This document shows, piece after piece, positions 52,008 to 60,641 of a stretch of 64,000 nt of DNA. Under the pieces are notes generated by a model. It saw only the letters and a list, made by a program, of their open reading frames with translations. It did no database searches and was not told where the DNA came from. A program made the translations under genes and the position numbers. Position 1 is the first letter of the stretch. Every line of letters starts with the position of its first letter. The DNA is from SXVE01 sp036388895 (GTDB lineage: Bacteria > Acidobacteriota > Blastocatellia > Pyrinomonadales > Pyrinomonadaceae). The stretch lies in contig DASVQY010000064.1 in assembly GCA_036388895.1 (NCBI GenBank), forward strand, positions 62,001-126,000, written 5' to 3'.

Positions 52008-52955
52008 TTAAGAGCGTCCGAACGGAGCGTAAGCCGTTCCGGTCGGCTGCAGAACGTCGGCGTCTTCAACCGTTACGAAAAGACCGAAATCGGCAAGCGC
52101 TGTTTCGCCGCGGATTTCTGATTCCTGGCGTTTTCCGGTGTTGATTACCTGACCGATTTTCGTATATTGCTTATCCGGCGAAACAGCCCATAAAACAAAG
52201 CGTTTTTCTTTCGGAGCCATTTTCATATCGTCGAAACGCATTTTGATTTTCGTTACGCCTTGTCTTCTGTTATCGAGATACGCCTTTCCTTTTAATCCTT
52301 GCAGTTCTCCCGAAAAATTCACTCGAATTTCGGTTTCTCCTTTTTCAAAACCGCTGACTCCGAGAAGCGGAACTTCGTATGTCGAAGATACCGGCGCCGC
52401 GCCGGCAACTTGTTTTTCGTCCGACATACCGGTCGTCGGTCTGTTCGCTACAACAGCGAAGCCTTGCGGCACTGCGCTGCGGAAAATGACCGGAGTTGTT
52501 GTGTCAATCGCGGTTAAACCTTCGCTCGGCGAAAGAACGATCATAAATTGATTCATCGGCGTCGTAAACTCACCTTTCGCCAAACCGTTCTCTACCATTA
52601 CGGGACCCAAAAGCGTCGGAACTCCCGACGGATCAACGGCGTAAGCGTAAAAACTTTTCGCGTCGCCGGTTATGTTATTCAAGTCCACAAAAACTTTTGT
52701 TCCTTCGGTTGATCGCATAACGCGTGCCGAGCCTTTCGCGCCTGACATCGAAGGAGTCAATTCAACCGTTACTTCTCTGCCGACCGGATATTCGATCACT
52801 GTATACGAACCGTCGGCGTTTTTAACGACATCGGTTCTCGTCGTCGTAGTTGTCGTCGTTGTTTTTTGAGTTGTATCTTGTGCTATTGCAAATGTCGAGA
52901 ATGCAGCCGTTAAAAGCAAGCTGCCGCTAAGTTTTAAAATATTTTTGCTTTTCAT
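52008..52955 (-). CDS. Secreted protein, anti-sigma-K-like duplicated beta domains
   Basis: A 315-residue exported protein of unknown function. The signal peptide ends near residue 26 (FAIAQ) and is followed by a Thr-rich linker (TTTTTTTTRTD). Two related beta-rich halves follow. The first has VTVELTPSMSGAKGSARV, FYAYAVDPSG and PMNQFMIVLSPSEG. The second has GLKGKAYLDNRR and FVLWAVSPDKQYTKIGQ. The WAVSPD...IG and SxGxxP wording is close to RskA/anti-sigma-K sensor domains. AAGGAG precedes the ATG and an exact sigma-54 promoter lies 58 nt upstream. Confidence 0.7.
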   Translation of the reverse strand: MKSKNILKLSGSLLLTAAFSTFAIAQDTTQKTTTTTTTTRTDVVKNADGSYTVIEYPVGREVTVELTPSMSGAKGSARVMRSTEGTKVFVDLNNITGDAKSFYAYAVDPSGVPTLLGPVMVENGLAKGEFTTPMNQFMIVLSPSEGLTAIDTTTPVIFRSAVPQGFAVVANRPTTGMSDEKQVAGAAPVSSTYEVPLLGVSGFEKGETEIRVNFSGELQGLKGKAYLDNRRQGVTKIKMRFDDMKMAPKEKRFVLWAVSPDKQYTKIGQVINTGKRQESEIRGETALADFGLFVTVEDADVLQPTGTAYAPFGRS

Positions 52956-53012
52956 ACTTTTACTCCTTGATATAAATCAATTTGAGCGTAAAACACTATG
53001 ACAAAAGTAGTC

Positions 53013-53027
53013 GCAAGCATTGTGCCA
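53013..53027 (-). promoter_or_regulatory. Sigma-54 promoter of the secreted protein gene
   Basis: On the minus strand TGGCACA (53027-53021), ATGC, TTGC (53016-53013). GG and GC are ten nt apart. The ATG at 52955 lies 58 nt further on. Confidence 0.7.
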
Positions 53028-53133
53028 CAGGGAAATAAATCAATGATTTTCAGCGATTTATGAAAAACAGTAAATTATTAGTAAAATTTTAATAAAATAA
53101 GTGTATGAATTAAAGACAGGTTTTGTCGGAGAA

Positions 53134-54720
53134 TTATTTGCGCGGAGATTTTCTTTCGTGCACAGCGGCTTCGGCGATATTGGAAATCCACCAGAATGCT
53201 CCCTTTAAACCGAGATGCTCAAACATCAACTTGAATACTTTCGGGTGAATGCGCGCTGTTTTGAGCAGAACGCGCCGGAACGAAGCGAACGAAATTCTGT
53301 CTTGAAACATTTCACGACTGATTTCCGCGTCGGAACTTCTCAAAGCAGCCATTACAGCGTTCATCGTTTCGTTGACGACCGAAGACTTGCTGTTCGGCAT
53401 CGGGCGCATAAACTCGGCGAGGCTCGACATCTGCGCGACACGCGGTTCGTAAGAATTTATTTTCGCTAAAAAGTTCTCGGTCAGCTGATTTTCATTTAAT
53501 GAAATTTCAGTTAAATCGGTCAGCTTTCGCAAATTTCTAACGTGAGAGCCGAAGCCGCAGAAAGTCAGCGGACTGGATAACCCGGCGGCGTCGCCGATCA
53601 GTAAAACTCTGTCAATCGCCGTTTTTTTTACATTATTCCAGCCGTGATGATGCACGCTCGGGATATAGCCGAAAACCGGTTTGACGACGCGCCACGCTCC
53701 GTTTTTCGTTTTGTAATCGGGAAGTTTTTCAAAATATTCTTCGAAAAGACGAAACAGGGATTTATCGGCTTTCGATTCGATTGAATCATAGAAAAAAAGA
53801 TAAGTCGTATATTCGTCCTTCGACGGATTTCCGGCGAAGCCTTCCCATATTAACTGGCGATGGTCGGACGCATCTTCGGTCGAAACCAGAATTTCGCCGA
53901 CGCCGAAATCAACTTCCTTCGCGGAATCTCCGCGCTTAAATCCTCTCGCAACCGTTCCGACCGTCGGGCAGACATGCGTGATTGATTTTCCGGCATTTAT
54001 CTGGCGCGAGACGACCGAATTCGTTCCGGTGGCGTCAACGAATAACTTTGCGGAGAATAACCTTTTTTTGCCTGTCACGGCATCTTCGCATTCGATTATA
54101 ACTTTGTCCTTTTGGACAAAAGCGCGAACGAAACGCAAATTGTTGATGATTTTCGATTCGGTTTTTTTTAGTTTTTTAGCGGCGATTTCGAGCAGTTTGT
54201 CGGCTTCTATCGCCACGTCCAAAACATTGTTCATAAAAAGCGGCGGCGTTTTTATGCGAGAATTTCCATCGTAAAATTTGACGAAACCGGTTTTGTAGCG
54301 ATTCGCTACCGCTTTTTCTATTTCCTCCGGCGTGAAAAGTTCAGCTGCAACAAATTCCCGCAATTCTTCGTCGGAAATATTCCAATCGCGATGCGTTTTG
54401 CCGACGGTGTGAGCGTCAAAAACCAGCACTTTGCGCCCGAATTTTCTCGCCATTACGGCGGCGTGCAGAAGCCCGAGAGTTCCGCCGGCATAAATGATTT
54501 CAAACTCGTCCTCGATGATTGATTCTTTAGGCTCGGTATCGAAAAAAACGACTTCACTGGCGTCATTCGGATTTTCCCGAAAGATATTCCACCGCTCTTC
54601 GATTTCCCAGATTCTTTTCAGCCACATTTCGCGGTTCGGCAAACAGGCGAGATTTTCGACCAAAAGCGGATATCGGCGGCGAACTTCGGCGAGGTTAAAT
54701 TGTTTTTCTCGAATGTGCAT
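53134..54720 (-). CDS. CruA/CruP-family lycopene-cyclase-like flavoprotein
   Basis: A 528-residue FAD-dependent protein. The dinucleotide site reads IIYAGGTLGLLHAA near residues 75-88. A family-typical segment THRDWNISDEELREFV follows near 109-124, then LFVDATGTNS and the second nucleotide signature VLLIGDAAGLSSPL. These features match CruA and its paralog CruP, the lycopene cyclases of green sulfur bacteria and cyanobacteria. It may therefore cyclise lycopene or act on a related polyene, but no crt genes are adjacent and a generic flavin monooxygenase is possible. Single gene on the minus strand. Confidence 0.68.
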   Translation of the reverse strand: MHIREKQFNLAEVRRRYPLLVENLACLPNREMWLKRIWEIEERWNIFRENPNDASEVVFFDTEPKESIIEDEFEIIYAGGTLGLLHAAVMARKFGRKVLVFDAHTVGKTHRDWNISDEELREFVAAELFTPEEIEKAVANRYKTGFVKFYDGNSRIKTPPLFMNNVLDVAIEADKLLEIAAKKLKKTESKIINNLRFVRAFVQKDKVIIECEDAVTGKKRLFSAKLFVDATGTNSVVSRQINAGKSITHVCPTVGTVARGFKRGDSAKEVDFGVGEILVSTEDASDHRQLIWEGFAGNPSKDEYTTYLFFYDSIESKADKSLFRLFEEYFEKLPDYKTKNGAWRVVKPVFGYIPSVHHHGWNNVKKTAIDRVLLIGDAAGLSSPLTFCGFGSHVRNLRKLTDLTEISLNENQLTENFLAKINSYEPRVAQMSSLAEFMRPMPNSKSSVVNETMNAVMAALRSSDAEISREMFQDRISFASFRRVLLKTARIHPKVFKLMFEHLGLKGAFWWISNIAEAAVHERKSPRK

Positions 54721-54816
54721 TTATAAAACAGAAAATAAGACAAAAAAACTTACAAAGAAATATTAAAACTCAATAAATTTCTCGATAAAGTTAATTTTAC
54801 TGTCTGTTACTGCGGA

Positions 54817-55629
54817 TCACTTAGCGGATGAACTTTTCGCCTCGTTCCAAAGCGCGTCCATTTCCTGCAAATTTGAGTCTTCGAGAGTTTTCCCGTTGGT
54901 TTTCAAATTTTCTTCGATGTATTTGAAACGCTGTCGAAACTTTCTGTTAGTTCTTTTTAATGCCGTTTCCGCATCAACATCGAGTTTGCGCGCCAGATTT
55001 ACAACGACAAAAAGCAAATCGCCGATTTCTTCTTCGATATTTTCATCGCTTTCTTTTCGGCTGATAGCTTCTTTCAGCTCATTTGTTTCTTCGGTTAATT
55101 TGTTGAAAACTTGATCGGTATTTTCCCAGTCAAATTTCACTTTCGCCGCTTTCTTCGTCAATTTCTGACCTTCTAAAAGCGCGGGAAAATGAACCGGAAC
55201 GTCTTCCAAAATCGAGGTTTTTTCTTTTTCAGCCTTTCCCGACGCCTTTTGCTGTGCTTTTTTAAGCTCGTCCCAATTGTTTAAAACGTCGTCAGCCGTT
55301 TTTAAATCCTTGTCTCCAAAAACGTGGGGATGGCGCAAAATCAATTTTTCGGTGACGCCCTGGACAACTTCGTCAATCGTAAAATCGCCTTTTTCCGCCG
55401 CGATTGTCGAATGAAAAACGACCTGAAGAAGCACGTCGCCGAGCTCCTCGCGCAAATTTCGCGTATCGCCGGTCTGATCGGCTTCCTGAATCGCGTCAAA
55501 AGTTTCGTAACATTCTTCCAAAAGATACTGCGCAAGGCTCGCGTAAGTTTGCTCGGCGTCCCACGGGCATCCGCCCGGCGCGCGCAAACGCGCCATAACA
55601 TTCACAAGCTCATCAAAATTTTTCGACAT
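54817..55629 (-). CDS. mazG: Nucleoside triphosphate pyrophosphohydrolase MazG
   Basis: A 270-residue MazG with two all-alpha NTP-PPase domains. The first has the start LRAPGGCPWDAEQT and the magnesium motif LLEECYETFDAI followed by LREELGDVLLQVVFHS (ExxE, ExxD). The second, from about 165, has ETNELKEAI and EEEIGDLLFVVVNLARKL. It hydrolyses abnormal NTPs and can limit ppGpp-related signalling. Length and order match E. coli-type MazG. Confidence 0.95.
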   Translation of the reverse strand: MSKNFDELVNVMARLRAPGGCPWDAEQTYASLAQYLLEECYETFDAIQEADQTGDTRNLREELGDVLLQVVFHSTIAAEKGDFTIDEVVQGVTEKLILRHPHVFGDKDLKTADDVLNNWDELKKAQQKASGKAEKEKTSILEDVPVHFPALLEGQKLTKKAAKVKFDWENTDQVFNKLTEETNELKEAISRKESDENIEEEIGDLLFVVVNLARKLDVDAETALKRTNRKFRQRFKYIEENLKTNGKTLEDSNLQEMDALWNEAKSSSAK

Positions 55630-55637
55630 AAATATTC

Positions 55638-55768
55638 TGGTTTTCGGTCTTTGGTTTTTAATCTTTTACTCTTTATTTTTAATCTTGCTTTTACTGTAAA
55701 TTTTTGTTTTATGAAATATCTTTGAGAAATCATCCAAAACAAAACCAAAACCCGAAAACCAAAGACCC
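55638..55768. repeat. GGTCTTTGGTTTT inverted tandem-repeat element, copy 2
   Basis: Arm 1 CTGGTTTTCGGTCTTTGG (from 55638) and arm 2 CCGAAAACCAAAGACC (to 55768) preceded by further CCAAAACAAAACC units. It fills most of the divergent gap between mazG and the DUF1844 gene. Same family as 20.4 kb. Confidence 0.7.
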
Positions 55769-55779
55769 TTTTCTCAATT

Positions 55780-55809
55780 TTGAAATTTTTTTTGGCAAAA
55801 TGCTACTAT
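55780..55809 (+). promoter_or_regulatory. Promoter of the DUF1844 gene
   Basis: TTGAAA (55780-55785), 18-nt spacer, TACTAT (55804-55809) with an extended -10 TGC just before. Start expected near 55816, 30 nt before the ATG. Confidence 0.5.
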
Positions 55810-55845
55810 CAAAACATCAATTTAGAAAACTTTACGGAAAAAACA

Positions 55846-56400
55846 ATGATAGAAAGAGAAGAAGAACAACCCGAAATAAAAGTTACCGACCGGCGCAAAT
55901 TTAATTTGGACGGAAGCATCCGCGAAGGCGTCGAGACCGAGCCGGAAAAACCGAAAAACGAGGTAAAACAAGCTCAGCCGCAAACTCAAGCCCCAAGCGA
56001 AGTATCAACGCCGGAATCCGATTCGGCAAATCTTTCTGAGAGTCAGGAGGCAGCAGATTTTGACGAATCGGAAATTCCCGGTTCCGATGATCCGGCAAGT
56101 TTCGTTAATTTTCTTTCGACGCTTGCGACAAATGCCGCGGCAAGTCTCGGAGCGATGCCGCATCCCTCGACGGGACAAAGAACCGTTGATCTGGAAACGG
56201 GAAAATATTGGCTCGACGTTTTGGGAATGCTTCGGGAAAAAACAAAAGGAAACCTACACCCGCAGGAAGCACGTCTGCTCGAAGGACTTTTGGGCGATTT
56301 GCGGATGCAGTACGTTCATCTCGTCCGCGCGACCGAAGAAAAACTCAAACAGCAAGCCGCACAGAAGTTTTCGGCAAACGACATTCTCGGCAAGAAATAG
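55846..56400 (+). CDS. DUF1844 domain protein
   Basis: A 184-residue protein from ATG 55846 (the frame extends to 55780, which overlaps the promoter). Residues 1-85 are acidic and probably disordered (Pro/Glu/Gln-rich). The DUF1844 domain follows at about 90-175 with DPASFVNFLSTLATNAA, a PHPSTGQ turn, KYWLDVLGMLREKTKGNL and EARLLEGLLGDLRMQYV. Function unknown; it is widespread in Acidobacteria and deltaproteobacterial groups. A repeat hairpin separates it from the PhnP-like gene. Confidence 0.82.
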   Translation: MIEREEEQPEIKVTDRRKFNLDGSIREGVETEPEKPKNEVKQAQPQTQAPSEVSTPESDSANLSESQEAADFDESEIPGSDDPASFVNFLSTLATNAAASLGAMPHPSTGQRTVDLETGKYWLDVLGMLREKTKGNLHPQEARLLEGLLGDLRMQYVHLVRATEEKLKQQAAQKFSANDILGKK

Positions 56401-56406
56401 TTCATA

Positions 56407-56484
56407 GAGTTCGTTGAGTTCGTTGAGTTCATTGAGTTAGAAGAAATTCTTTTTCTCGATGAACTCAACGAACTCAACGAACTC
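56407..56484. repeat. GAGTTCRTT hairpin element, copy 3
   Basis: Arms of 30 bp (56407-56436 and 56455-56484) with one mismatch, each made of tandem 9-bp GAGTTCRTT units. 18-nt AT-rich loop. It lies 6 bp after the DUF1844 stop and 9 bp before the next ATG. Confidence 0.9.
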
Positions 56485-56493
56485 AATAAACTT

Positions 56494-57255
56494 ATGAAAT
56501 TAACTTTTCTCGGCACAGGCACATCAACCGGCGTTCCTTCGATTGCCTGTAACTGTGAAACTTGTCTTTCGGACGATCCGCGAGACAAGCGTTTGCGGGT
56601 TTCGATTTTGATTGAACACGCCGACAAAAAAATTTTGGTTGATACCTCGATAGATTTTCGTCAGCAGGCTTTGCGGGCGAAAATAGGTTATCTTGATGCC
56701 GTTTTAATCACGCATTGCCACGTTGATCACGTCTTCGGACTCGACGACATTCGACCGCTGAATTTTCGCTACGGCGCGATGGGCATTTTCGCCGACGAAG
56801 GAGCGTGGAAAGATTTGCGCCGCATTTATCAATACATTTTTCAGCCGACGCATTTCGGCGGCGGACTCCCCCAACTGATTCCGCACACAATCGTTAAAGG
56901 AGCGCCATTTTGTATTGGAAAAGGCTTGGAAATCACGCCGCTCGAAGTCATTCACGGCAAGCTTCCGGTCATCGCTTACCGCTTCAACGATTTCGCTTAC
57001 GCTACGGATTTGAATTTCATTTCGGAAGAATCAATGGACGGCTTGCGCGATCTTGAAGTTTTAGTTTTGGACTGCGTGCGAATCAAGCCGCACGCGACGC
57101 ATTTAGGTTTATACGAAGCCCTCGAATATATCGAAAAACTAAAACCGAAGCGAGCTTTTCTGACGCATCTGAATCACGATGTTTTGTATAAGCGCGATTC
57201 GAAGTTGCTGCCCGACAATGTAAAGTTTGCTTATGATGAATTAGTTGTTGAATAG
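56494..57255 (+). CDS. PhnP-like metallo-beta-lactamase-fold hydrolase
   Basis: A 253-residue metal-dependent hydrolase. Start KLTFLGTGTSTGVPSIAC with the family CxC cluster (CNCETC near 21-26), ILVDTSIDFRQQ, and the HxHxDH metal site as THCHVDHVFGLDD near 73-85. PhnP acts as a cyclic-phosphate phosphodiesterase; no phn genes are here, so the substrate may be another cyclic phosphodiester. First of a run with a GNAT gene and ribF. Confidence 0.85.
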   Translation: MKLTFLGTGTSTGVPSIACNCETCLSDDPRDKRLRVSILIEHADKKILVDTSIDFRQQALRAKIGYLDAVLITHCHVDHVFGLDDIRPLNFRYGAMGIFADEGAWKDLRRIYQYIFQPTHFGGGLPQLIPHTIVKGAPFCIGKGLEITPLEVIHGKLPVIAYRFNDFAYATDLNFISEESMDGLRDLEVLVLDCVRIKPHATHLGLYEALEYIEKLKPKRAFLTHLNHDVLYKRDSKLLPDNVKFAYDELVVE

Positions 57256-57256
57256 T

Positions 57257-57715
57257 ATGGAAATTAAATTCCGCATAGCGATGCGCGAAGATTTGCCGGA
57301 AATTGTCAGAATGCTCGCCGATGATTTTCTCGGCGGAACACGCGAGAAATACGAAAATCCTTTGCCGGAAAGTTACACGAAAGCGTTTGAGGAAATCCAA
57401 AATGATGAAAATAATGAATTGATTGTCGCGGAAAAAGATGGGGAAATTGTCGGAACTTTGCAAATTACGTTTACGCCTTCAATCAGCTTTCAGGGCGGAA
57501 AACGCGCGACGGTTGAGTCAGTCAGAGTTGACGCGAAACATCGCGGGCGGGGAATCGGCAAAGAATTGATGAAATGGGCGATTGAACGCGCGAAAAGTGA
57601 AAACTGCGTTTCAGTACAGCTGACGACGAACGCGGGAAGAAAAGACGCTCATCGTTTCTATGAAAATTTGGGCTTTAAAGGCTCGCATTTGGGAATGAAA
57701 CTTTACTTGAAATGA
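57257..57715 (+). CDS. GNAT family N-acetyltransferase
   Basis: A 152-residue acetyltransferase from ATG 57257, 1 bp after the preceding stop (TAG-T-ATG). The acetyl-CoA loop reads RGRGIGKEL near residues 94-102; NAGRKDAHRFYENLGFK gives motif B. Substrate unknown; the wording is close to aminoglycoside-like or PhnO-type GNATs. The stop overlaps the ribF start as ATGA, so translation is coupled. Confidence 0.88.
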   Translation: MEIKFRIAMREDLPEIVRMLADDFLGGTREKYENPLPESYTKAFEEIQNDENNELIVAEKDGEIVGTLQITFTPSISFQGGKRATVESVRVDAKHRGRGIGKELMKWAIERAKSENCVSVQLTTNAGRKDAHRFYENLGFKGSHLGMKLYLK

Positions 57716-58665
57716 AAATCTTTCACGGAACTGACAATGCCGGAATTTTGCGCGGAACGGTTTTAACGCTCGGCGTTTTTGACGGGTTGCATCTCGGTCA
57801 TCAAAGAATTATGGAAACGGTTGTAAACCGCGCGAAAGCGGTAAACGCCGTTCCGACCGCGATAACTTTCGATCCGCATCCGCGCGCGGTTTTGTATCCC
57901 GAAAACGCGCCGCCGCTGCTGCAAACTCTCGATCAGCGATTGGCGAATTTTGAAGTTCTGGGAATCAGGCAAGCGATTGTCATCCGTTTCGATAAAAATT
58001 TTGCGGGTCAGGACGCGGAAGTTTTTCTGCGCGACATCGTTCACGAACGACTTCAGGCGCGCGAAGTTTATCTCGGCAAAGGCTTCGCATTCGGCAAAAA
58101 TCGCGGCGGAAATATCACGCTTTTGAAGAAAATGAGCGAGGAACTCGGGTTTTACGCCGACGAAGTGCCGGAAGTTTGTATGCGCGGGCAGAGAATTTCT
58201 TCTTCCAGAATTCGGCAGCTTTTAGCCGACGGGCAGGTAAATTTAGCCCGAAGAATGCTCGGGCGACCATACGGCGTCGAAGGTCAAATCATTCACGGCG
58301 ACAAACGCGGGCGAACAATCGGTTTTCCGACGGCGAATTTGAAGCCGATCAACCGCGTAATTCCGAAATTTGGCGTTTACGCGACGGCGACTTTGATAAA
58401 TAACCGTTGGCGGCGCAGCATCACAAACGTCGGCGTGCGCCCGACTTTTACGGGCGACAAAGAACCTTCGATTGAATCTTACGTTTTCGATTTCGACGGC
58501 GATCTTTACGGCGACGTTCTGCGCGTTCGTTTTCTGCACCGAATCCGCGACGAAAAAAAATTCAGCGGCATTGATGAGCTGAAAACGCAAATCAAAAACG
58601 ATACGAAAACCGCTTTGAACTATTTCAAAAGACTCGGCGTTAAGAATTCTTTGGACATCGTTTGA
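57712..58665 (+). CDS. ribF: Bifunctional riboflavin kinase / FAD synthetase
   Basis: Converts riboflavin to FMN and FAD. The 317-residue product has the nucleotidyltransferase domain first: LGVFDGLHLGHQRIM (HxGH near residues 25-28) and a later ISSSRIRQLL. The C-terminal flavokinase has IGFPTANL and GVYATATL, with the family end NYFKRLG. It overlaps the GNAT gene by 4 bp. This is the intact flavin enzyme of the window, in contrast to the decayed RibA domain at 41.6 kb. Confidence 0.96.
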   Translation: MKIFHGTDNAGILRGTVLTLGVFDGLHLGHQRIMETVVNRAKAVNAVPTAITFDPHPRAVLYPENAPPLLQTLDQRLANFEVLGIRQAIVIRFDKNFAGQDAEVFLRDIVHERLQAREVYLGKGFAFGKNRGGNITLLKKMSEELGFYADEVPEVCMRGQRISSSRIRQLLADGQVNLARRMLGRPYGVEGQIIHGDKRGRTIGFPTANLKPINRVIPKFGVYATATLINNRWRRSITNVGVRPTFTGDKEPSIESYVFDFDGDLYGDVLRVRFLHRIRDEKKFSGIDELKTQIKNDTKTALNYFKRLGVKNSLDIV

Positions 58666-58752
58666 ACCGGCTGCTTTGTGAAATATTTTGCAAACTGAAC
58701 CGGGTTTTGCGATTCTAAATATGCTTTAGAGTTTTGCGAAAAGGATTTATTG

Positions 58753-60513
58753 ATGAGCGAGAACATAAACGGGGTAGCGTTAAAAGAAGAGAAAACCAAT
58801 GCGCTGATTGTCGAAAACGGCGCGAACGGCAATGTAGCAAATGGCAGTCACGCGCTTTTGCCGACGAAAAATCTGCCGATTTCAAAACAGATTTCCAATG
58901 AACAGTTAATCTCCGAAGAAAAACTGCTGATTGAACGAGAAACCGAAGTCGAGCGAAATTACGAAGGTTTTCGCGGTTATCTGCGCCTTTTTCACGTCTC
59001 GCGCGTTATCGGAATGCTTTCGCTGTATTTGTATCTCGACCAATACGATGTTCATCACCGGCAGCATCTCAAACAAGCCGAAGCCCGAATGGAAATCGCC
59101 CGAAAATTGTCGTGGCTCGCGATTTTAGGCGAAAAGGTTCGGCAAACGAATTTCGCGTTTTTTCACGATTTCGTTCTGCTTCTGCGCTGGTTTTTCGTTG
59201 GAAACGAAGAAAACAAGGAACTAAATCAAGAAAAACAAGCCGTTTGGCTCAAAGAAAATCTAATCGAACTCGGTCCGACTTTTATCAAAATCGGTCAATC
59301 GCTCGGAACGCGTGCCGATCTTTTGCCGCTTCCGTTCGTCAAAGCTCTGGGCGAATTGCAAGACCAGGTTCCATCGTTTTCGAATGAAATCGCGTTCGCC
59401 CGAATCGAAAAAGAATTAGGACGTAAAATCTCGGAAGTTTACGAAGAATTCGACGTCGAGCCGATTGCCGCCGCATCTCTCGGACAAGTTTACCGCGCGA
59501 AACTTTTCACGGGCGAAGAAGTCGCCGTTAAAGTTCAGCGCCCAAACTTAGTTGCCACAATTAAAGGCGATATTGAGATTTTGCGCAAAGTCGCCAAATT
59601 CGCCGAGCGTTTTCCGAGTTTGAACGAAAACGCGGATTGGGCGGGAATGCTTCGCGAATTTGATGAGACGATTCACGAGGAAATGGATTATTCGGCGGAA
59701 GGTCGCAACGCCGAACGCTTTACCGAAAACTTTAAAGAATGGACGAACGTTCACGTTCCGAAAATACACTGGAACGCGACGACCGAAAAGGTTATAACGA
59801 TGGAGTTCATTCACGGCGATAAAGTCGTCGAACTCGATAAACTTCGCGCTCGCGGCATCTCGCCGGAAAAGGTCAATCGTCTGCTAATTCGCACATATCT
59901 GAAACAGCTTTTAGAAGACGGATTTTTTCACGCCGACCCGCATCCGGGCAATCTTCTGGTGATGCCGGACGGAAGATTGGCGTTTTTCGATTTCGGAATG
60001 GTCGGACGCATCACGCCGCAGCTGCAGTCGAAAATGATTGACGCGTTTTTCCACGTCGTCGCCAAGGACGCGGAGGAAATTGCGCAGGATTTGATTGATT
60101 TAAATTTCCTAAAGCCCGGTGCCGACGAAACAAAAATTAAAGAAGTCGTCGTCAAAATGTTCAAACTGCATCTTGATTTGAAACTCAAAGACGTTAATTT
60201 CAAAGAATTAACTTATGATTTGGCAGACGTAATGTATGATTACCCGTTTCGCCTGCCGTCGAATTTCACATACATTATGCGCGCCTTGATGACGCTCGAA
60301 GGCATAGGGATAATCACCGACCCGGAATTCAACTTCTTTGAAACAGCAAAGCCTTACGCCAAAGAATTTATGTTCAAACGCGAAGGCAAAGATTTGCGCA
60401 AGCTTCTGACTGATAAACTTTTAGGACGCGATAAAGATGGCAAAATTGATCTGGACAGAACCTGGAAGCTGGCGAAAATGGCGTTCAAAACAGTTTGGAA
60501 TACAAAGAAATAA
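58753..60513 (+). CDS. UbiB/ABC1/AarF-family atypical kinase
   Basis: A 586-residue protein from ATG 58753 behind AAGGA. An extended N-terminus (about 1-175) is followed by the ABC1 kinase-like domain. This has the KxGQ motif FIKIGQSLGTRADLLP near 180, the Ala-rich loop AAASLGQVYRAKL near 240 that replaces the Gly-rich loop, HADPHPGNLLV with catalytic Asp near 395, and FFDFGMVGR (DFG). Such proteins support ubiquinone or other isoprenoid-lipid metabolism. No ubiquinone genes are adjacent. The C-terminus lacks the usual pair of membrane helices. It has its own terminator. Confidence 0.88.
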   Translation: MSENINGVALKEEKTNALIVENGANGNVANGSHALLPTKNLPISKQISNEQLISEEKLLIERETEVERNYEGFRGYLRLFHVSRVIGMLSLYLYLDQYDVHHRQHLKQAEARMEIARKLSWLAILGEKVRQTNFAFFHDFVLLLRWFFVGNEENKELNQEKQAVWLKENLIELGPTFIKIGQSLGTRADLLPLPFVKALGELQDQVPSFSNEIAFARIEKELGRKISEVYEEFDVEPIAAASLGQVYRAKLFTGEEVAVKVQRPNLVATIKGDIEILRKVAKFAERFPSLNENADWAGMLREFDETIHEEMDYSAEGRNAERFTENFKEWTNVHVPKIHWNATTEKVITMEFIHGDKVVELDKLRARGISPEKVNRLLIRTYLKQLLEDGFFHADPHPGNLLVMPDGRLAFFDFGMVGRITPQLQSKMIDAFFHVVAKDAEEIAQDLIDLNFLKPGADETKIKEVVVKMFKLHLDLKLKDVNFKELTYDLADVMYDYPFRLPSNFTYIMRALMTLEGIGIITDPEFNFFETAKPYAKEFMFKREGKDLRKLLTDKLLGRDKDGKIDLDRTWKLAKMAFKTVWNTKK

Positions 60514-60546
60514 TTTCATCGCTTTAATATTATAAATTATTTAAAG

Positions 60547-60580
60547 TTGGCGTTTATTCATTCAATTTGAGAAGCGCCAA
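60547..60580 (+). terminator. Terminator after the UbiB-like gene
   Basis: TTGGCGTTT (60547-60555) and AAGCGCCAA (60572-60580), one G-U pair, followed by TTTTTCTT. Confidence 0.8.
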
Positions 60581-60641
60581 TTTTTCTTATTTTTGATAAT
60601 TGCTTTTTAGCTTTGTCTTCATAGTTAGAAGCCCATCCAAA

